A stretch of 64,000 bases of DNA from Tipula vernalis (lineage: Eukaryota; Arthropoda; Insecta; Diptera; Tipulidae). Positions 33,726-45,779 of the stretch are shown piece by piece. Each line of letters starts with the position of its first letter. The first letter of the stretch is position 1. Location: positions 250,352,764-250,416,763 of the forward strand of contig OY282559.1 of NCBI GenBank assembly GCA_958295665.1. The letters are read 5' to 3'. Made by a program: the position numbers and the translations under genes. Below the pieces are notes generated by a model, which ran no database searches, was not told where the DNA came from, and saw only the letters and a list, made by a program, of their open reading frames with translations.

Positions 33726-35572
33726 TGTAATGATGCATTTAAACGCATCATTACAAGTTGCTCCTAAATGGCACATATTTTTTTTGTTTGTGTGCAGAGC
33801 TAAGCTTTGAACCACTTACCTTTTTTTTTTTTTTTTTGTTGAATTTGATTGTACGAATTATACCATTTACCAAAGACAAAAGAAAAAAAAAATAGAAAAT
33901 TTATTATAACTTGCATTACGAGTTTTTTTTGTTTTTTTTGGGAATTGCGCGCGAAATACGTTTTTTTATTGCCGCTAATGAAAAAAAAAAGAGATAAAAA
34001 GGCGAAAATTGGCAGATTCGAGATCAGTCGATTTTAAAATTTTTTTTGGAGATGATCATTTTTTTTAAGATCAGTCGATTTTAAAATTTTTTTTGGAGAT
34101 GATCATTTTTTTTAAGATCAGTCGAGATAAAAAAAAAAAATATAGAAAAAAAAACCTGTGAAAAAAAAAGTTAGAATTAAAAAAGAGTAGTTATTAAGTT
34201 TTGAGGATTAAAATAATGAACGATATATTAAAGAATTGTTTTTTAAAAATCATTGAGAAGTAGTTTTAAGTCTCCAATAAAGGAGGGTGATAGTGGAATC
34301 AAAAAAAAAAAAACTCTTTATGTTAATTAAACCTCGTTTATTTTTAATTATTATTTTTATAAAAAGACTCCAAAAATAATGGTGACAAACAGAGCATTTA
34401 GTTTATAAAACCAATTGTGTTGGTGTTTATTTATCAAACAAAAAAAACGAAAAAAAAAGAAAAATTTACATGCAAAGTGTGTGGTGTGTTTGTGAGTGAG
34501 AAAATAGTGTTGTACAAAAATAAAAATTTGTAAAAAGAAAAATTAATTAAAATTGAAAATTGTTTAAAACAAATAAAGGAAAAAAAAAATAAGAGAAAAT
34601 CATTCACTTCAAAAAAAAAAAAAAAAAAAAACCCTTGAGTGAATGTCATTGTCTAGTGAAGTGAATTGATTGACAGAGTGTAATTGCGAATTGACGAAAA
34701 AAAAAAAAAACCTTGAGTGAATGTGTAATGAGTGAATTAAAGAGTTTAAATCGAAAACAAAAAAAAAAGAGGAAAAAAACATAAAACGTTAAAGGCCAAT
34801 AATAATAGAAATTTTGTTTTATGAGTATACGTGCAATGAGCATAGTGAGTTGGCGAATTTTAAAAACGTGAAAAAAAAAAAAACATATATATACTCAAAT
34901 CATATTTTTATTCGCGCGCCTAAATGCCGGCAATATCAATCAACGTGCATCTTGCCAGCGCTCAACAAACAAACTTCAGCTGAGTGATTTTTTTTTTTAT
35001 TACTTTGTTGTATTTTTATATTTTATTGTTATTTACATTTTTCCTTTCTTTTTTTTTTTTTCTTATATACTTTGTGTCTTGAATTTTCTTTTGTTTTTTT
35101 TTTATATACACTAGGCTAAGATTTTCTTTAGGTAGGCATTAGGTTTAGTTAGTTAGGTTTTTATTCGTTATTAATTATATTAACCGTGCGAAATTGATTT
35201 GAAATACATTATAATTCGTACATGGGTACTAATGAAGTTAAATTTTTTTTTATTATTTACAAAATTTTGATTGAGATGGAATAATTTCATAACAGTCCAT
35301 GTGGGGATGGGTTGGTGTAGGTATCGGCTGGAAGTGATGTAGGTAGGTATCAGAGTCAATCCTTTCCTGCGGTTACACGTGATTCACACAAACTTCAGAA
35401 AACCCCACGCCACAACCCTGAAGCTTAGCCAGCAACGACCGCTCTGGAGTCCCTGTGTGAGTCAAATTCTGATAACACCAAAGTATGAGTTGGAGGAAAT
35501 AACGAGTTCCATTAACTACCCAAAAAAAAAATTTGATAATGGGTGTCCTCCAGCTCTTATGTAAATGTTACA
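33726..35572. repeat. solo LTR, 1.85 kb, in the right TIR of the mariner-like element
   Basis: Starts TGTAATGATGC and ends AATGTTACA, a TG...CA pair with matching ends. TATG is duplicated at 33722-33725 and 35573-35576, and the TIR sequence continues on both sides exactly as in the intact left TIR. The first 30 bases are an inverted repeat around TTTAAA. The body is rich in A and T homopolymers and has no coding frame. No full element of this family is in the window, so the assignment as an LTR rests on ends, duplication and size. Confidence 0.7.
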
Positions 35573-35657
35573 TATGCATAGTGGAATTTTTTTCATGGTA
35601 TTGATCCAGCTACACGCCCCACTCGTTTGGACTCGTACCAGTGGGACACCCTGTATA

Positions 35658-37512
35658 AATGTAAATATACTCGCTTGGTGATGTTTATATTTATATTTAT
35701 ATGCATCACAACTTCAAATCATAGGGTGTCTCTCCATATTTTAAATTTAGCTACGGCTCGGATGGAAATTTATGTTAGCTTTATAGGATTATTATATTGT
35801 ACCAAATTACATTGTTACATAATAATATTATGTCACATTTATGTAACAGTTTTCGGTTTATGGAGCCGAAACTGTTGACAGAAATATCCGTCAAGGGATT
35901 TTAGGGTGGTCATTTTAGCCGACTAAACTCAGGGAAATGGGGTGGAAGATTTCCTAAAACCTTGACAGACCTTGCTAGACCACATGATTTGTAAATTTAT
36001 AAGGAGAAACCACGATCAACTTACCCTAAATGTAAGGTGGGTCCTCCAATCACAATCTCATTCAATGCTTCACGAAATTTATCTCATCCTGAAATTATGA
36101 GCACTATTCCGAAAAGACCGACGTTTTTCCATACAAAAGTTATTACAATTTATTTCAAAATATACTTATATCTATTACAATTTCCATAAAGAAATTCGTT
36201 CTTGGTACCAAGTAGAATACTGAATTAATATTATGAAATTATATCTACTTAAACCAGATTAATAATGGTAAATAAACTTAACAATTAGCTATCCTAATAA
36301 ATCATAATTTTTTTTTTCCGTTATATATTTTAAGGTAAATTAATAATGTAAATTAAACTAAGATTTTAGGTAAAATATTATATCAAATCAATTATATAGT
36401 TTATATAAATAAATTTAGAGAAAAAAAAACATGAAAACTCATCTGTTTAATATCCACAATTGAAGATGATGATTGAAGATAAATGTTGAATGAAGTTTGG
36501 TGACATTTTTTTTTTTTTTTTTTTGTATTATAACACTAACAATGTATTATAATCCGTCACACATACTCAATAGATTGTAGGTCTATTGTCCTTTATTAAA
36601 CATTGTTTTTATTTAATAAAACCAAACCACCTTTTACCACTATATATTTTTGATTTTGATTTTAATTTTTATTTTTTTTTCGGATTTTTTTTCCACTCGA
36701 TAAATTAATTATATGATTTATTATATTGTTTTTGTTATTAATCACTCGATAAATTAATTATATATATTATTTTTCATTTTCTCACTAAATTAAAGCTCGG
36801 TTTTCCGCTATGGGTTTTCCGTTATTTTCACCATGAGTCTATCTTTTGAGAATGTTTTTTTTATTTTTTTTTTATTCATTCGGTAAAACATTTGCGGATT
36901 TATGTATCTTAATGATTATCACAATAATATATCAAAAACTGACTAAAGTCTCATCTAATTTATTTAACTAAATTACACACACAAAAATTTCGGTTTTCCG
37001 CTTTGGGTTTTCCGTTATTCGCAGGGTTCTTGTAAGACCTTTTGTATGTATCCGTTGCTATTCATACTTTCTTATTATATAAATTTAACTAAATTTTATT
37101 AATTTTTATGACACACTCAAGCAATGTTAAACTTGAGAAGTCATCACCAACAATTTCTATTAACAAAAAAAAATTTTTGCTTTTTTGTTTCCCGTTTTAT
37201 TATTATTTGTATATTAAATTTACAAAAAAATAAGAGTTCAACCTACGTGTGAAATTATTTTTCGACTGACCACCAAAAAAAATCTTCTTGCATACCTCAA
37301 ATATTATCGTTCCCCTTCAATAAAATTTAAAAAAAAATTCACAATAGATTTAAAAATATAAATTATAACAATATTTATACAATTCTCCAAATCAACACCC
37401 TCAGTGACGATTCTTCGTTACAGATCGTGGGGACGACTCACACCCGAGATGAGTTTCAAAGCCCTGCATATGTTAAGAACTCTGTTATAAAAATAATTGT
37501 TTATATCTATAC
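35658..37512. other. AT-rich stretch, no gene; 3' region of a gypsy relic
   Basis: No coding frame. It holds a hairpin AACAGTTTTCGG...CCGAAACTGTT at 35836-35876. Near-identical 30-bp direct repeats (CGGTTTTCCGCTATGGG and the like) start at 36796 and 36990, and CTCGATAAATTAATTATAT occurs twice (about 36699 and 36745). The part near 37300-37512 should contain the polypurine tract (minus-strand GAAGGGGAACG near 37310) and perhaps a degraded 3' LTR of the minus-strand gypsy element. I could not define LTR edges because no 5' copy was found. Confidence 0.5.
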
Positions 37513-38643
37513 CCTAACATCCTTTAAGTGATAAACTCCAATATTCTTGCCAGTTGTGTCTGATATCTCCACTGCAGTAGTACCGATTTTTCACCGTATG
37601 ATTCCTTCCACAAATTTTGGAGCTAGTTTAGCGGAAAATTTTTCTTTTGCATCACTCTGTACAAAATTTTTAACATACACTTTTTGCCCAATTAAGAATT
37701 CTCGGTTTCTGCTCCGTAAATTATATTGTTGTGCACCGCGATCATATGCCTGTTTCAGATGGGAAATTACTAACTGCTGACACAGGCTAAGCTTAGTTGG
37801 TTTTGAGTTAACAGCCACTTCCATATTACCCAAGAGATTTAATTCTTGAAGGAGTTTGTAGTCCCTTCCGTGTTGTATTTGGTGTTGTCCAAACATAAGA
37901 TAATGCGGAGAGAATTGGGTTGACGAGTGAACGACGTTCCGCAAAGCCGCAGCTATTTCAGGTAAATGTTGATCCCAAGTACGATGGTCATCTTTGACAT
38001 ATGAACGGATGGATGCCAATATAGACCGATTTACACTTTCTGACGCATTACATTGAGGGGAGTATTTTGGGGTGAACATGTGGGTAATACCATACTTATC
38101 AAGGCAACGTTTTAGGCAGATTGAGGTAAATTGTGTAGCGTTATCTGTGATGATCGACTCAGGTACGGAAAAGGTTAAAAATACATCTTGTTCCAAAAAA
38201 TCACAGACGGATGAAGCTATTGCATTTCGAAGTGGTTTAAGAAATATATATTTCGTATATAGATCTAAGACAACCAAAAGATACGAATTACCCTTCTTCG
38301 ATCTAGGGTACGGGCCCAGAAAATCCATGTATAATTTTTGCATGAGTCGAAGTACCGGGATTTGTTTACCCATAGGTGGCTGCAGACATGTATTTGTAGC
38401 TTCAACCGTTTTGCAGGTATGGCATTTATTAATGTAACCACGAACATCAGCTGCCATGGTAGGCCAGAAGTAATACCGCTGAAGACGTTCTAACGTCTTG
38501 GCAATACCTAGATGGGCTGACATCGGTGGATGTGGCTTGTTTAATAAGGCCATTTGATAAGCTAGTAGGGATATATAATTTCCATGTAGGCAGATCACTA
38601 AAACTAGGTTGAATTCGGGAGGGGTAAATGTAAATTTTACCAT
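37513..38643 (-). pseudogene. gypsy integrase of the minus-strand element
   Basis: The frame 38643-37591 encodes the H-H-C-C finger (HLGIAKTLERLQ, then CHTCKTVEA), the catalytic core with YMDFLGPYPRSKKG, ITDNATQFTS and SPQCNASESVNRSI, and the C-terminal GQKVYVKNF region. A TGA at about 37591 interrupts it, after which the same frame continues for about 25 codons to about 37513. A frameshift near 38555-38640 separates it from the RNase H part. There is no envelope gene downstream. Confidence 0.8.
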
Positions 38644-40522
38644 TCTCAGCTCGCATGTTTAAATAGCTGGATGGTAATTTTTGAATTTTATCGTACAACT
38701 TTAAATAATCTTCACACTGAAATTCAGGAGAGTCTAAATCAATATGCAAGATATCACTACTGCGATTGTCGTTGACTAATGCTTCCATGTACGCTCGAGA
38801 TAGCGCATCTGGCACTACATTTTGCGTTCCTTTTCGATGCTCAATTTTAAAATGGAAACCTTGAAGTTTCAAGCTCCATCTGGCGAGCCTTCCTGATAGG
38901 TCCTTTTGCCCCATTAGCCATTTAAGACTAGCGTGGTCGCTAATGATGGTGAACGAACACCCCTCGATATATGCCCGAAACTTTTTAACACTTAACACAG
39001 CAGCTAAGCACTCGAGCTCAGTGATCGTGTAGTTGCGTTGCGCTGCGTTAAGTTTTTGGGACATATAAGCAATGGGATGTTCGCCACCATCCTCATCTTT
39101 CTGAATAAGTACTCCACCCACTCCGGTAGAGCTCGCATCACACTGAATATAGAATCGTTGTGCAAAGTTTGGGTGCACCAAAACTGGTGCTGATGACAAC
39201 GCTTGTTTTAATTGTAATTCGGCTGCATTATTCCACAGAAATTTCTGTTTTTTCTTCAACAAGTCGGTCAGTGGAGAGGCAATTGAAGCGTACGATGATA
39301 TAAATCGCATATACCACCCCGTAATTCCTAAAAAGCGACGTAATTTTTTTATTGTGTTGGGTGTCGGAAAATTTACAATGGCTTTGACTTTTTCTTGGTC
39401 AACTCTCAAGCAACCATCCCCAACGATATAGCCCAGATAGCGGATTTCCTTCAGAAGGAACTTGTTCTTTTCGGGATTTATGGACAAACCTGACTTTTCC
39501 AATAGTGACGCGACTTTCTCCAGTAATTCAATATGCTCATCGAAACTACCTGAAGTAACGAGCAAATCGTCAAGGTAAACAAATACATTTTCGTGGAGCT
39601 GGAGGTATTACCCTATCCATTAGACGGCACATGGTCTGTGGAGCGTTGCAGAGCCCAAACGGCATGACCGTAAACTGATACAACGGACGACCTGCAACTG
39701 TAAACGCCATCAAACTACGTGACTCCTGATCCAGCGGAACCTGCCAAAATGCATCTTTCAGGTCGATGCTTGAAATATATTTGGTGTGTTCCAACCGGCT
39801 CAGGAGCCCGTCGATGATGGGTAATGGGTATAGGCATCTTTTATCGTCACCTCGTTCAGTTTACGGGCATCCAAGCACAATCGAACTTAACCGTTGGGCT
39901 TCTGCACGCACGTTACTGGGGAACTCCACGAACTCTCTGATTCCTCTATTACCCCGAGCGAGAGCATCCTGTCCAGTTCCCGGTACAAGTAGGCCTGCTT
40001 AGCTGGAGAAATTGGGTAATGGCGTTGTTTGATTGGTTTGGCGCCCCCTACATCAATTTTGTGCGCTAAAAGATTAGTTTTTCCCAAACCTTGCTCAGCA
40101 AAGGACGGAAATTTTTGTATTGCTCTGTTTAACCGTTCCGATTCTTCCCGTGTCAACTCATGCTTTGGTACTTCATTTGCATTGGAATGTTCAGTAAGTT
40201 CTGAAATTGCCATTGGAATTATGTTAAACTCTTTCCAAAAGTCGATTCCTAGATATAATGTCTGTGTTAGATTAGGAACAAGATGAATCCTCATAACCTT
40301 TTCAATTCCATTATAATTTATCCGAGCGTATATATGCCCCAACACTCGTTCCTTTCGGCCATTTGCTGTGGATACATTTGTCGATAAGTAGTGGATTTTA
40401 TAACGATTATCTAACAGAAATTGTTCACTGCCACAACCAAGTGCAGTTATGGTAGCTCCACTATCCAACAGACCCTGGTAGGGTATCCCGTCTATGGTTA
40501 CTTGGGCGTTCGTCGGATGCAT
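38447..40522 (-). pseudogene. gypsy protease, RT and RNase H of the minus-strand element
   Basis: Protease: GLLDSGATITALG near 40460. RT in three frames: 40522-39887 to SWSSPVTCVQKPNG, 39794-39570 with SSIDLKDAFWQVPLD and MPFGLCNAPQT, and 39565 on with LVTSGSFDEHI. A frameshift cuts the catalytic YLDD box near 39590, and another shift lies near 39850. RNase H follows with FYIQCDASSTGVGGV and FTIISDHASLKWL near 39150-38930. All the parts of a Ty3/gypsy pol are present in the usual order, but the copy is inactive. Confidence 0.8.
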
Positions 40523-40711
40523 CTACGAAAAGTGCTTCGGAAATGGTTTCACGGAGTATTTGCCTATTTTGTCGATAGCGTTTAAATCGAGACTTATTTG
40601 AATTTTCTTCGAATTTGTAATCCTTTGGTGTTTTATGTGAAACTGAGAAATGACTAGGTATTATGGTTGCAATAGGTGTTTGAAAAGTGACATGGTTTGG
40701 TTTTATGCTAT

Positions 40712-41971
40712 TTATACTTGAGGATCCTGAAGCGGCTGGACTGCTGTACTTGGTCCGGCAACGCTTTCGTCCTTGGCTGAGCTGGGTCGAGTCAGTAATC
40801 GAGGCACCGTTCTTCCAGACTCTCGGAGCCTCGATGAGCCGTTTCCCGAGCATCCAAAGCAGTTTGGTTTTAGAACTCCACGCCTGCCACAACCAAAACA
40901 GAAAATACCATTAACAGGCTCGGGACAATTTATAAAAATATGCCCAATATCTTGGCAATTCCAACAAATATTTAGATTGGAATTAGTCATATGTTGTTGC
41001 TGCTGTGAGTAAGCTCTTTGCGTTTGATTTCTTTGATACTCTTGTTTGTGCACGGGTTGTGAAAATCTGTTAACAGAACAGACCTCTTCGGTGTGGGATG
41101 GTATAGCCTTTATTGCATTCGAGTACCGTCGTCCTTCGGGGTCAAAACCAAATTGCTCTGAATTTTCCATGCGAACTTCTTGGACATTTCGCTGGTGGCA
41201 TAACAACTCAGGGTCATATTTAGTACGACGCCAAGCGTCTTCTAATGCCAGACAACGTTGGACTAATGAATTTATGGAATCGATCGATTTTCCGACAAGA
41301 GCTACGTACAGACCAGGTCGCATATTGTTCCGCAGGATGTGTAGAATTTCGGCCTCTGCAATAGGGACACGAAACTGTAGTGTAATCGACATGATATCGT
41401 TATAAAAATCCCTGAAAGATTCCGACTTCTTTTGTTTACGGTTTTCAATAAACCTCCTGATATCAGAATCGGTTCGTCTGTCTTGAAAAGCGGATATGAA
41501 TGCTGATTTCAAAGTGTTCCATGTAGTGTTAGGATTTCGTTCCAAATAACACTAGTACCAATTGGAAGCGTTGCCTTTAAGTACACACCCCAATTCATTA
41601 CGCAGTTCAGTATCATTTAAATTGTAAGTGCGAGCGAAGTGTTCAATCCGAAATAAGAAACGCTCAACCGGTAAACCATCAGGAGCTCCGTCAAAGAAAA
41701 TCTTACATTGGCTCAAGTTAGTATTAGGACGAACAGCATATTTTAAAGGTACCTTTGTTACTTGCGGATCCTGGACTGTTGGTACTTCGGTTGTCAACGG
41801 TTTATTAGTGGAACGAGTTTCGATTCCCTCTGCATTTTCTGACTGGTTTGGTTTACAGTGCGTTGATGACATTGGTACTGGGCTATCAATTTTCTGGGCA
41901 GAGATGCTAGACTCAATTGGGTCTCGCGTTTCAAACTTGTTAAAATAGTCTTCCTCATCCGATGAGGACAA
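40712..41971 (-). pseudogene. gypsy gag of the minus-strand element
   Basis: Two collinear frames (41971-41552 and 41545-40712) are separated by one TAG in the same frame. The capsid-like region spans about 41700-41230, then come the zinc knuckles CWNCQDIGHIFINC and CFGCGRRGVLKPNC near 40970-40860. The upstream limit is a TAA next to an apparent TTG start at 41971, so the true start or first codons are lost. The adjoining palindrome at 41981 may be responsible. No 5' LTR is visible beyond it. Confidence 0.75.
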
Positions 41972-41980
41972 TTAATTGTC

Positions 41981-42065
41981 ATCTTAAATTAGCCTAACAT
42001 GATATAACACCATATAATTATATTATAATTATATGGTGTTTTATCATGTTAGGCTAATTTAAGAT
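41981..42065. repeat. 85-bp near-perfect palindrome
   Basis: The left arm ATCTTAAATTAGCCTAACAT continues to ATATAATTATA at the centre (about 42023) and is mirrored with one mismatch to AGGCTAATTTAAGAT. Arms are about 42 bp with essentially no loop. It sits 10 bp upstream of the broken gag frame and could be a palindromic MITE or a break-repair product. Confidence 0.9.
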
Positions 42066-42591
42066 GATTAATCTTATCTTATTGTATTTTATTTATTTAT
42101 TTTATTTGTTATTATGCATATCTTGATGTGTGTGATAATGTAGGTATAAATATAAATATAAAAATTGATTTAGTGTTGATGTGGTGATAAAAATGTGTTG
42201 GTTTCGGTATTTTTGATTCAAGTGAGTGATGTGTGATAGTTTTATGTATGGGTATACATTGTTTTAAAAAACTTTCCACAGTTGGACCCAAATAAAAAGG
42301 GAATTCCCAAAATTTCTTTCTAGACTAGAATTTTGTATATTGTTTTTAGCTTTTACAATCAGTATTGCTATTACTACGGCGTAAACTAGCTATGAAATAA
42401 ACATTATTGCTATAGCATACCTCTGATACATTTTTGTGTGCAGTAAAATAGGTAATTATTCAATTTTTGTTGATAATTATTATTTATTGTGGTTTAAATA
42501 GTGATTTATTATTTTAGATGTTATATTTCACAATTGTAAGAAAATGCTGAAATATTTTTTTTTAGAAAAAAAAAATTGTTTTTTAATCAAA

Positions 42592-43005
42592 ATGGGACGA
42601 AGTACGCATTGCTCCGAAAGCCAACGAGAGAAAATCAAAAGACTTAGACAGGGTGGTATAACATTAAAAAAAATTGCGGGTTTAATAGGGTGTTCGATCA
42701 ACATGGTGTCAAATGCTCTGAAAAAAAACTGGACCTGAAACTCGGCGGAAAAAGAAAAACTTCAATTAAAACTGACGCTCGAATCATACGCTTTGTTAAG
42801 AAGAATCCATTTACAACATCTAGTGAAATTAAAAAAGAAATTAACCTGGAAATTGTTAGTTCAACAATACGTAGACGTTTAATAGAATACAATCTGAAAG
42901 CTAGTTTGCCCAAAAAGTGTCCCATGCTATCTAAAAAAAACATCCGCAGCAGAATGAAATTTGCAAGAGACCACGTGCATTGGCCAATGAGCAAATGGCG
43001 AAATA
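42592..43005 (+). pseudogene. Tc1-like transposase, N-terminal part
   Basis: MGRSTHCSESQREKIKRLR at 42592 begins the first helix-turn-helix (ITLKKIAGLIGCSINMVSNA). A frameshift in the A-run near 42725 leads to the frame with the GKRKTS motif, a second HTH (SEIKKEINLEIVSSTIRRRL) and KKNIRSRMKFARDHVHW. It stops at 43005 just before the first catalytic Asp, where the second element is inserted at a TA. Confidence 0.8.
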
Positions 43006-43007
43006 TA

Positions 43008-43775
43008 CACTGCGCCAATTAAAAAACGGAACAGAAACTTTCTTCGAAAAAATACCCAGATTTGAACGCTTGTATCTTGGTGAAATAATACCTTTCAAAA
43101 AAAAATTTTTGTTTCTAGTTGAAGGAAATTTTGTTTTCTTTTCGATACTGGAAACCGTTTTATTTTATTTTGTTTTTTTATGACTTTTTTGAGTAAAACA
43201 AAAAGTGTCTAAAAAAATAAAAATTTGCTGCTGTTTGAAACTGTAAACGAACTTGCACGATATTTCATTCAAAAATCCAAATCGGCCATTTTATAGATAA
43301 TTTAGAAATCTTGCAAAATGGTGCTAGGAAAATTTCTGTGCGGCCACTCTTTGTCGAGTTATTGAAGTTTTAGAGAAAACGTATCAAAAAGCGTATACAC
43401 GTTAACAAGGAAATTTTTTCATCTTGTAAAATAAACACTCTACGATAAAAGTTTGAGCCACTTTAAATTTTACGTTATTTTATGGAAAACAATAATTTAA
43501 TTTATCGCATAGTTATTTGAAGAGTCACGCGAGATGAATCGAAAAGAACAATTACTCGTTCGCGCTACAAAAATTATGGCTTTAGTTGAAGCCGGTGAAA
43601 CTTATCGGGAAATTGGGCGCGGATTTTTTTTCCAGTATCGAAAAGAAAACAAAATTTCCTTCAACTAGAAACAAAAATTTTTTTTTGAAAGGTGTTATTT
43701 CACCAAGATAAAAGCGTTCAAATCTGGGTATTTTTTCGAAGAAAATTTCTGTTCCGTTTTTTAATTGGCGCAGTG
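43008..43775. mobile_element. 768-bp nonautonomous Tc1-type element at a TA
   Basis: The ends CACTGCGCCAATTAAAAAAC (43008) and its inverse (43775) begin TIRs of about 147 bp, with TA on both sides (43006-43007, 43776-43777). Inside, from ATG 43534, is the beginning of another transposase (MNRKEQLLVRATKIMALVEA then GETYREIGR, an HTH). It is cut off after about 28 codons by the right TIR. The element is an internal deletion derivative of an autonomous Tc1-type transposon. Confidence 0.85.
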
Positions 43776-43777
43776 TA

Positions 43778-44360
43778 TTTTGGTCCGACGAAACAAAAAT
43801 TAATTTAATTGGATCGGATTGTGCACAAAAATATGTTAGAGACGTCCAAAATAAAAGCAATATGACCCGCGATACACAGTTAAAACCGTAAAACATGGCG
43901 GTGGTAATATTATGATTTGGGGTTGCTTTTCATATAGTGGTGTAGGCCCTATTGTTTGGGTTAAAGATACTATGACTAAAGAAATTTATTTAAACAACAT
44001 TTTGTGCAATGCTACCGTTTGCCGAGGACAACATGCCCCTTCGCTGGGTGTTTCAACAAGATAATGATCCGAAACACACGGCGAGGTGCTAAAAAAATGA
44101 TTCCAGGATAACAACATTACAATTATGGAATAGCCAGCCCAATCGCCCGATTTAAATCCTATAGAAAATCGCTGGGCGGATGTTAAACGTGCATTAGGTA
44201 AACTTCCGAAATCAAAAAAAAAAAAAATAGACTCGAACTATGGGAAAATGTCAAAAAAGTTTGGATGGCCATACCACCGGAGAAATGCCAAAAATTAGTT
44301 AATTCTATGGGCCGGCGATGCAATGCACTAATCGTAAATAAAGGTTTCACAACCAAATAT
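43778..44360 (+). pseudogene. Tc1-like transposase, C-terminal part
   Basis: Frames resume precisely with FWSDETK (first catalytic Asp) next to the TA. Then come GGGNIMIWGCFSYSGVGP near 43900, MLPFAEDNM and the FQQDNDPKHTA-type second-Asp region near 44050, and QSPDLNPIENRWADVKRALG near 44130-44200. The spacing fits DD34E. Several stops and shifts, including an A-run near 44215, make it dead. Confidence 0.75.
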
Positions 44361-44645
44361 TGAATTTTGAGATACAGCTGATTTAATTTTTTTTTATTGT
44401 GTTTTTATAATTTATAACGTAATAATTACCTATTTTCGTGCACAGCTAAGAATGGTAGAAACTTAAATTCGTAGTTACTGAAAAACCTGTTATTAAAGAA
44501 CTACTGTAATTTTAAAATTTGAATTCCATATGAAATGTACACTTGAAATACCATAAATACATGCTATTATGATTTATTCCTAAGTTTGTTTTACTTTTGA
44601 CTATAAAAAAAAAAATTAAATTAACTATTTTAATGCACACCACTG

Positions 44646-45779
44646 TAGGTATTATGTGGTTATATGTATAAATTTTAATTATATTATATCGGTTAATTAA
44701 TAATTAAAATTTAAAATGCATAAGTTATTTAAGGATTTTAATTATAATTCTAATCAATTTAAAATTATTTAGTAAAATTTTTTAGTTTCATGGGTTTTTG
44801 AGGAGGGTTTAAATTATTAACTTTAGATTTTTAATTTTTAATTTAAAATTGCTTGTTTATAATAGTTAGAGGTAATATATGATTCATATATTTAAACAAA
44901 TTATATTACTTAAATAAATACTAGTTTATATTTATTTCAGGAAGAATTTAAATTCTAATTTAACTTAAATATTTTATCAAGTTAAAAGAAGGGAGGTGGT
45001 AATTCATTATTAATCCTGAAATTTTAAGTTAAATTCAAATTGTTTGTTTAGTTGGAACTGACTGGCATCAAGAGACACAGAGAAGCAGAAATTGAGCCTG
45101 TAGTTATAAATTATGTTGTCCTGTGCCAACTTATTTTTACTACATTATTACTTATTTGTTTATATTTTTATTAGGTCTGTTATAATTCTTGTATTTTTGG
45201 TAGGTTTCTTTATTAGGGGTCTCTCTGGATAATTAACAGTTAAATGTTTAGAAGTGTCACCTATAGAGGATTCCTAATCGTTTATTTATTTATTTAGGTA
45301 GGCCAGGAATGATGTGAATGTTAATCTTTTAGTATAAGTACTTCAATAAAAACAAGGATGTTAAGTGGATATGAAGGGGTTACTTAAATATTGATAAATA
45401 ATTCATTCTGTTTCAGCGACTAAGGTAGGTCCAGAAAACTCCTTGAAGAGATTAAATTCAAGCCTAATTTCAGAACAAAGTTATAGCCTGACTCAACGCT
45501 CCAATAGGAAGAAGCAGTTTAAAATTGTGTTGTCTCGTGCTGTCTTATTTACTCATTATCAACTAATTAGGTGTCTGGGGAACCGGATTGATTCTTTGTT
45601 ATTAACATCCATTTTCCTCTCCCTCGGTTTTGTTATGTGTAAAAGGGTGTACGGTAGACCTGGCGTATCCGGGAAACTTGCCTTAGGCTTGGTCGTACAC
45701 ACTAAATCAATCAATCAAATCCACTAGAACTAGTGGATATCTTTTAACATGTCAACAGTAAAAAATCAGGATATAACAA
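44646..45779. other. AT-rich stretch without a recognisable gene
   Basis: It contains a short frame at 45443-45727 (94 codons) with no family resemblance. A diverged repeat of about 70 bp (GTTGTCCTGTGCCAAC near 45115, GTTGTCTCGTGCTGTC near 45528) and a perfect palindrome ATCCACTAGAACTAGTGGAT at 45718-45737 are also present. It is probably decayed repeat DNA; I see no terminal repeats that define an element. Confidence 0.4.

Larger units (their letters stand above)
26932..35653 (+). mobile_element. mariner-like element with ~400-bp TIRs, twice interrupted
   Basis: The ends CAGGGTGTCTCATTGGGACG (26932) and the inverse of CAGGGTGTCCCACTGGTACG (35653) are flanked by TA at both sides. The inverted repeats continue inward for about 400 bp (left to about 27360, right from about 33335). 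The right one is split by a solo LTR and the transposase gene by a Ty3/gypsy provirus. Without the insertions the element is about 2.2 kb. Confidence 0.85.
42425..44645 (+). mobile_element. Tc1-like element interrupted by a second Tc1-type element
   Basis: A transposase gene is flanked by an inverted motif TGTGCA..AAAATAGGTAATTATT (left near 42438, right near 44440). A second end-like sequence CAGTGGTGTGCATTAAAAT, inverted, lies at about 44645. The outer left edge is less certain and could extend to about 42275 (CAGTTGGACCC). The 768-bp insertion at 43008-43775 splits it. Confidence 0.65.

Noticed and set aside
34434..34843. Phe-rich minus-strand frames in the solo LTR
   Set aside because: Translated poly-A/poly-T runs with low complexity.
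45443..45727. 94-codon plus-strand frame
   Set aside because: No recognisable domain, sits in diverged repeat-like AT-rich DNA; treated as chance.
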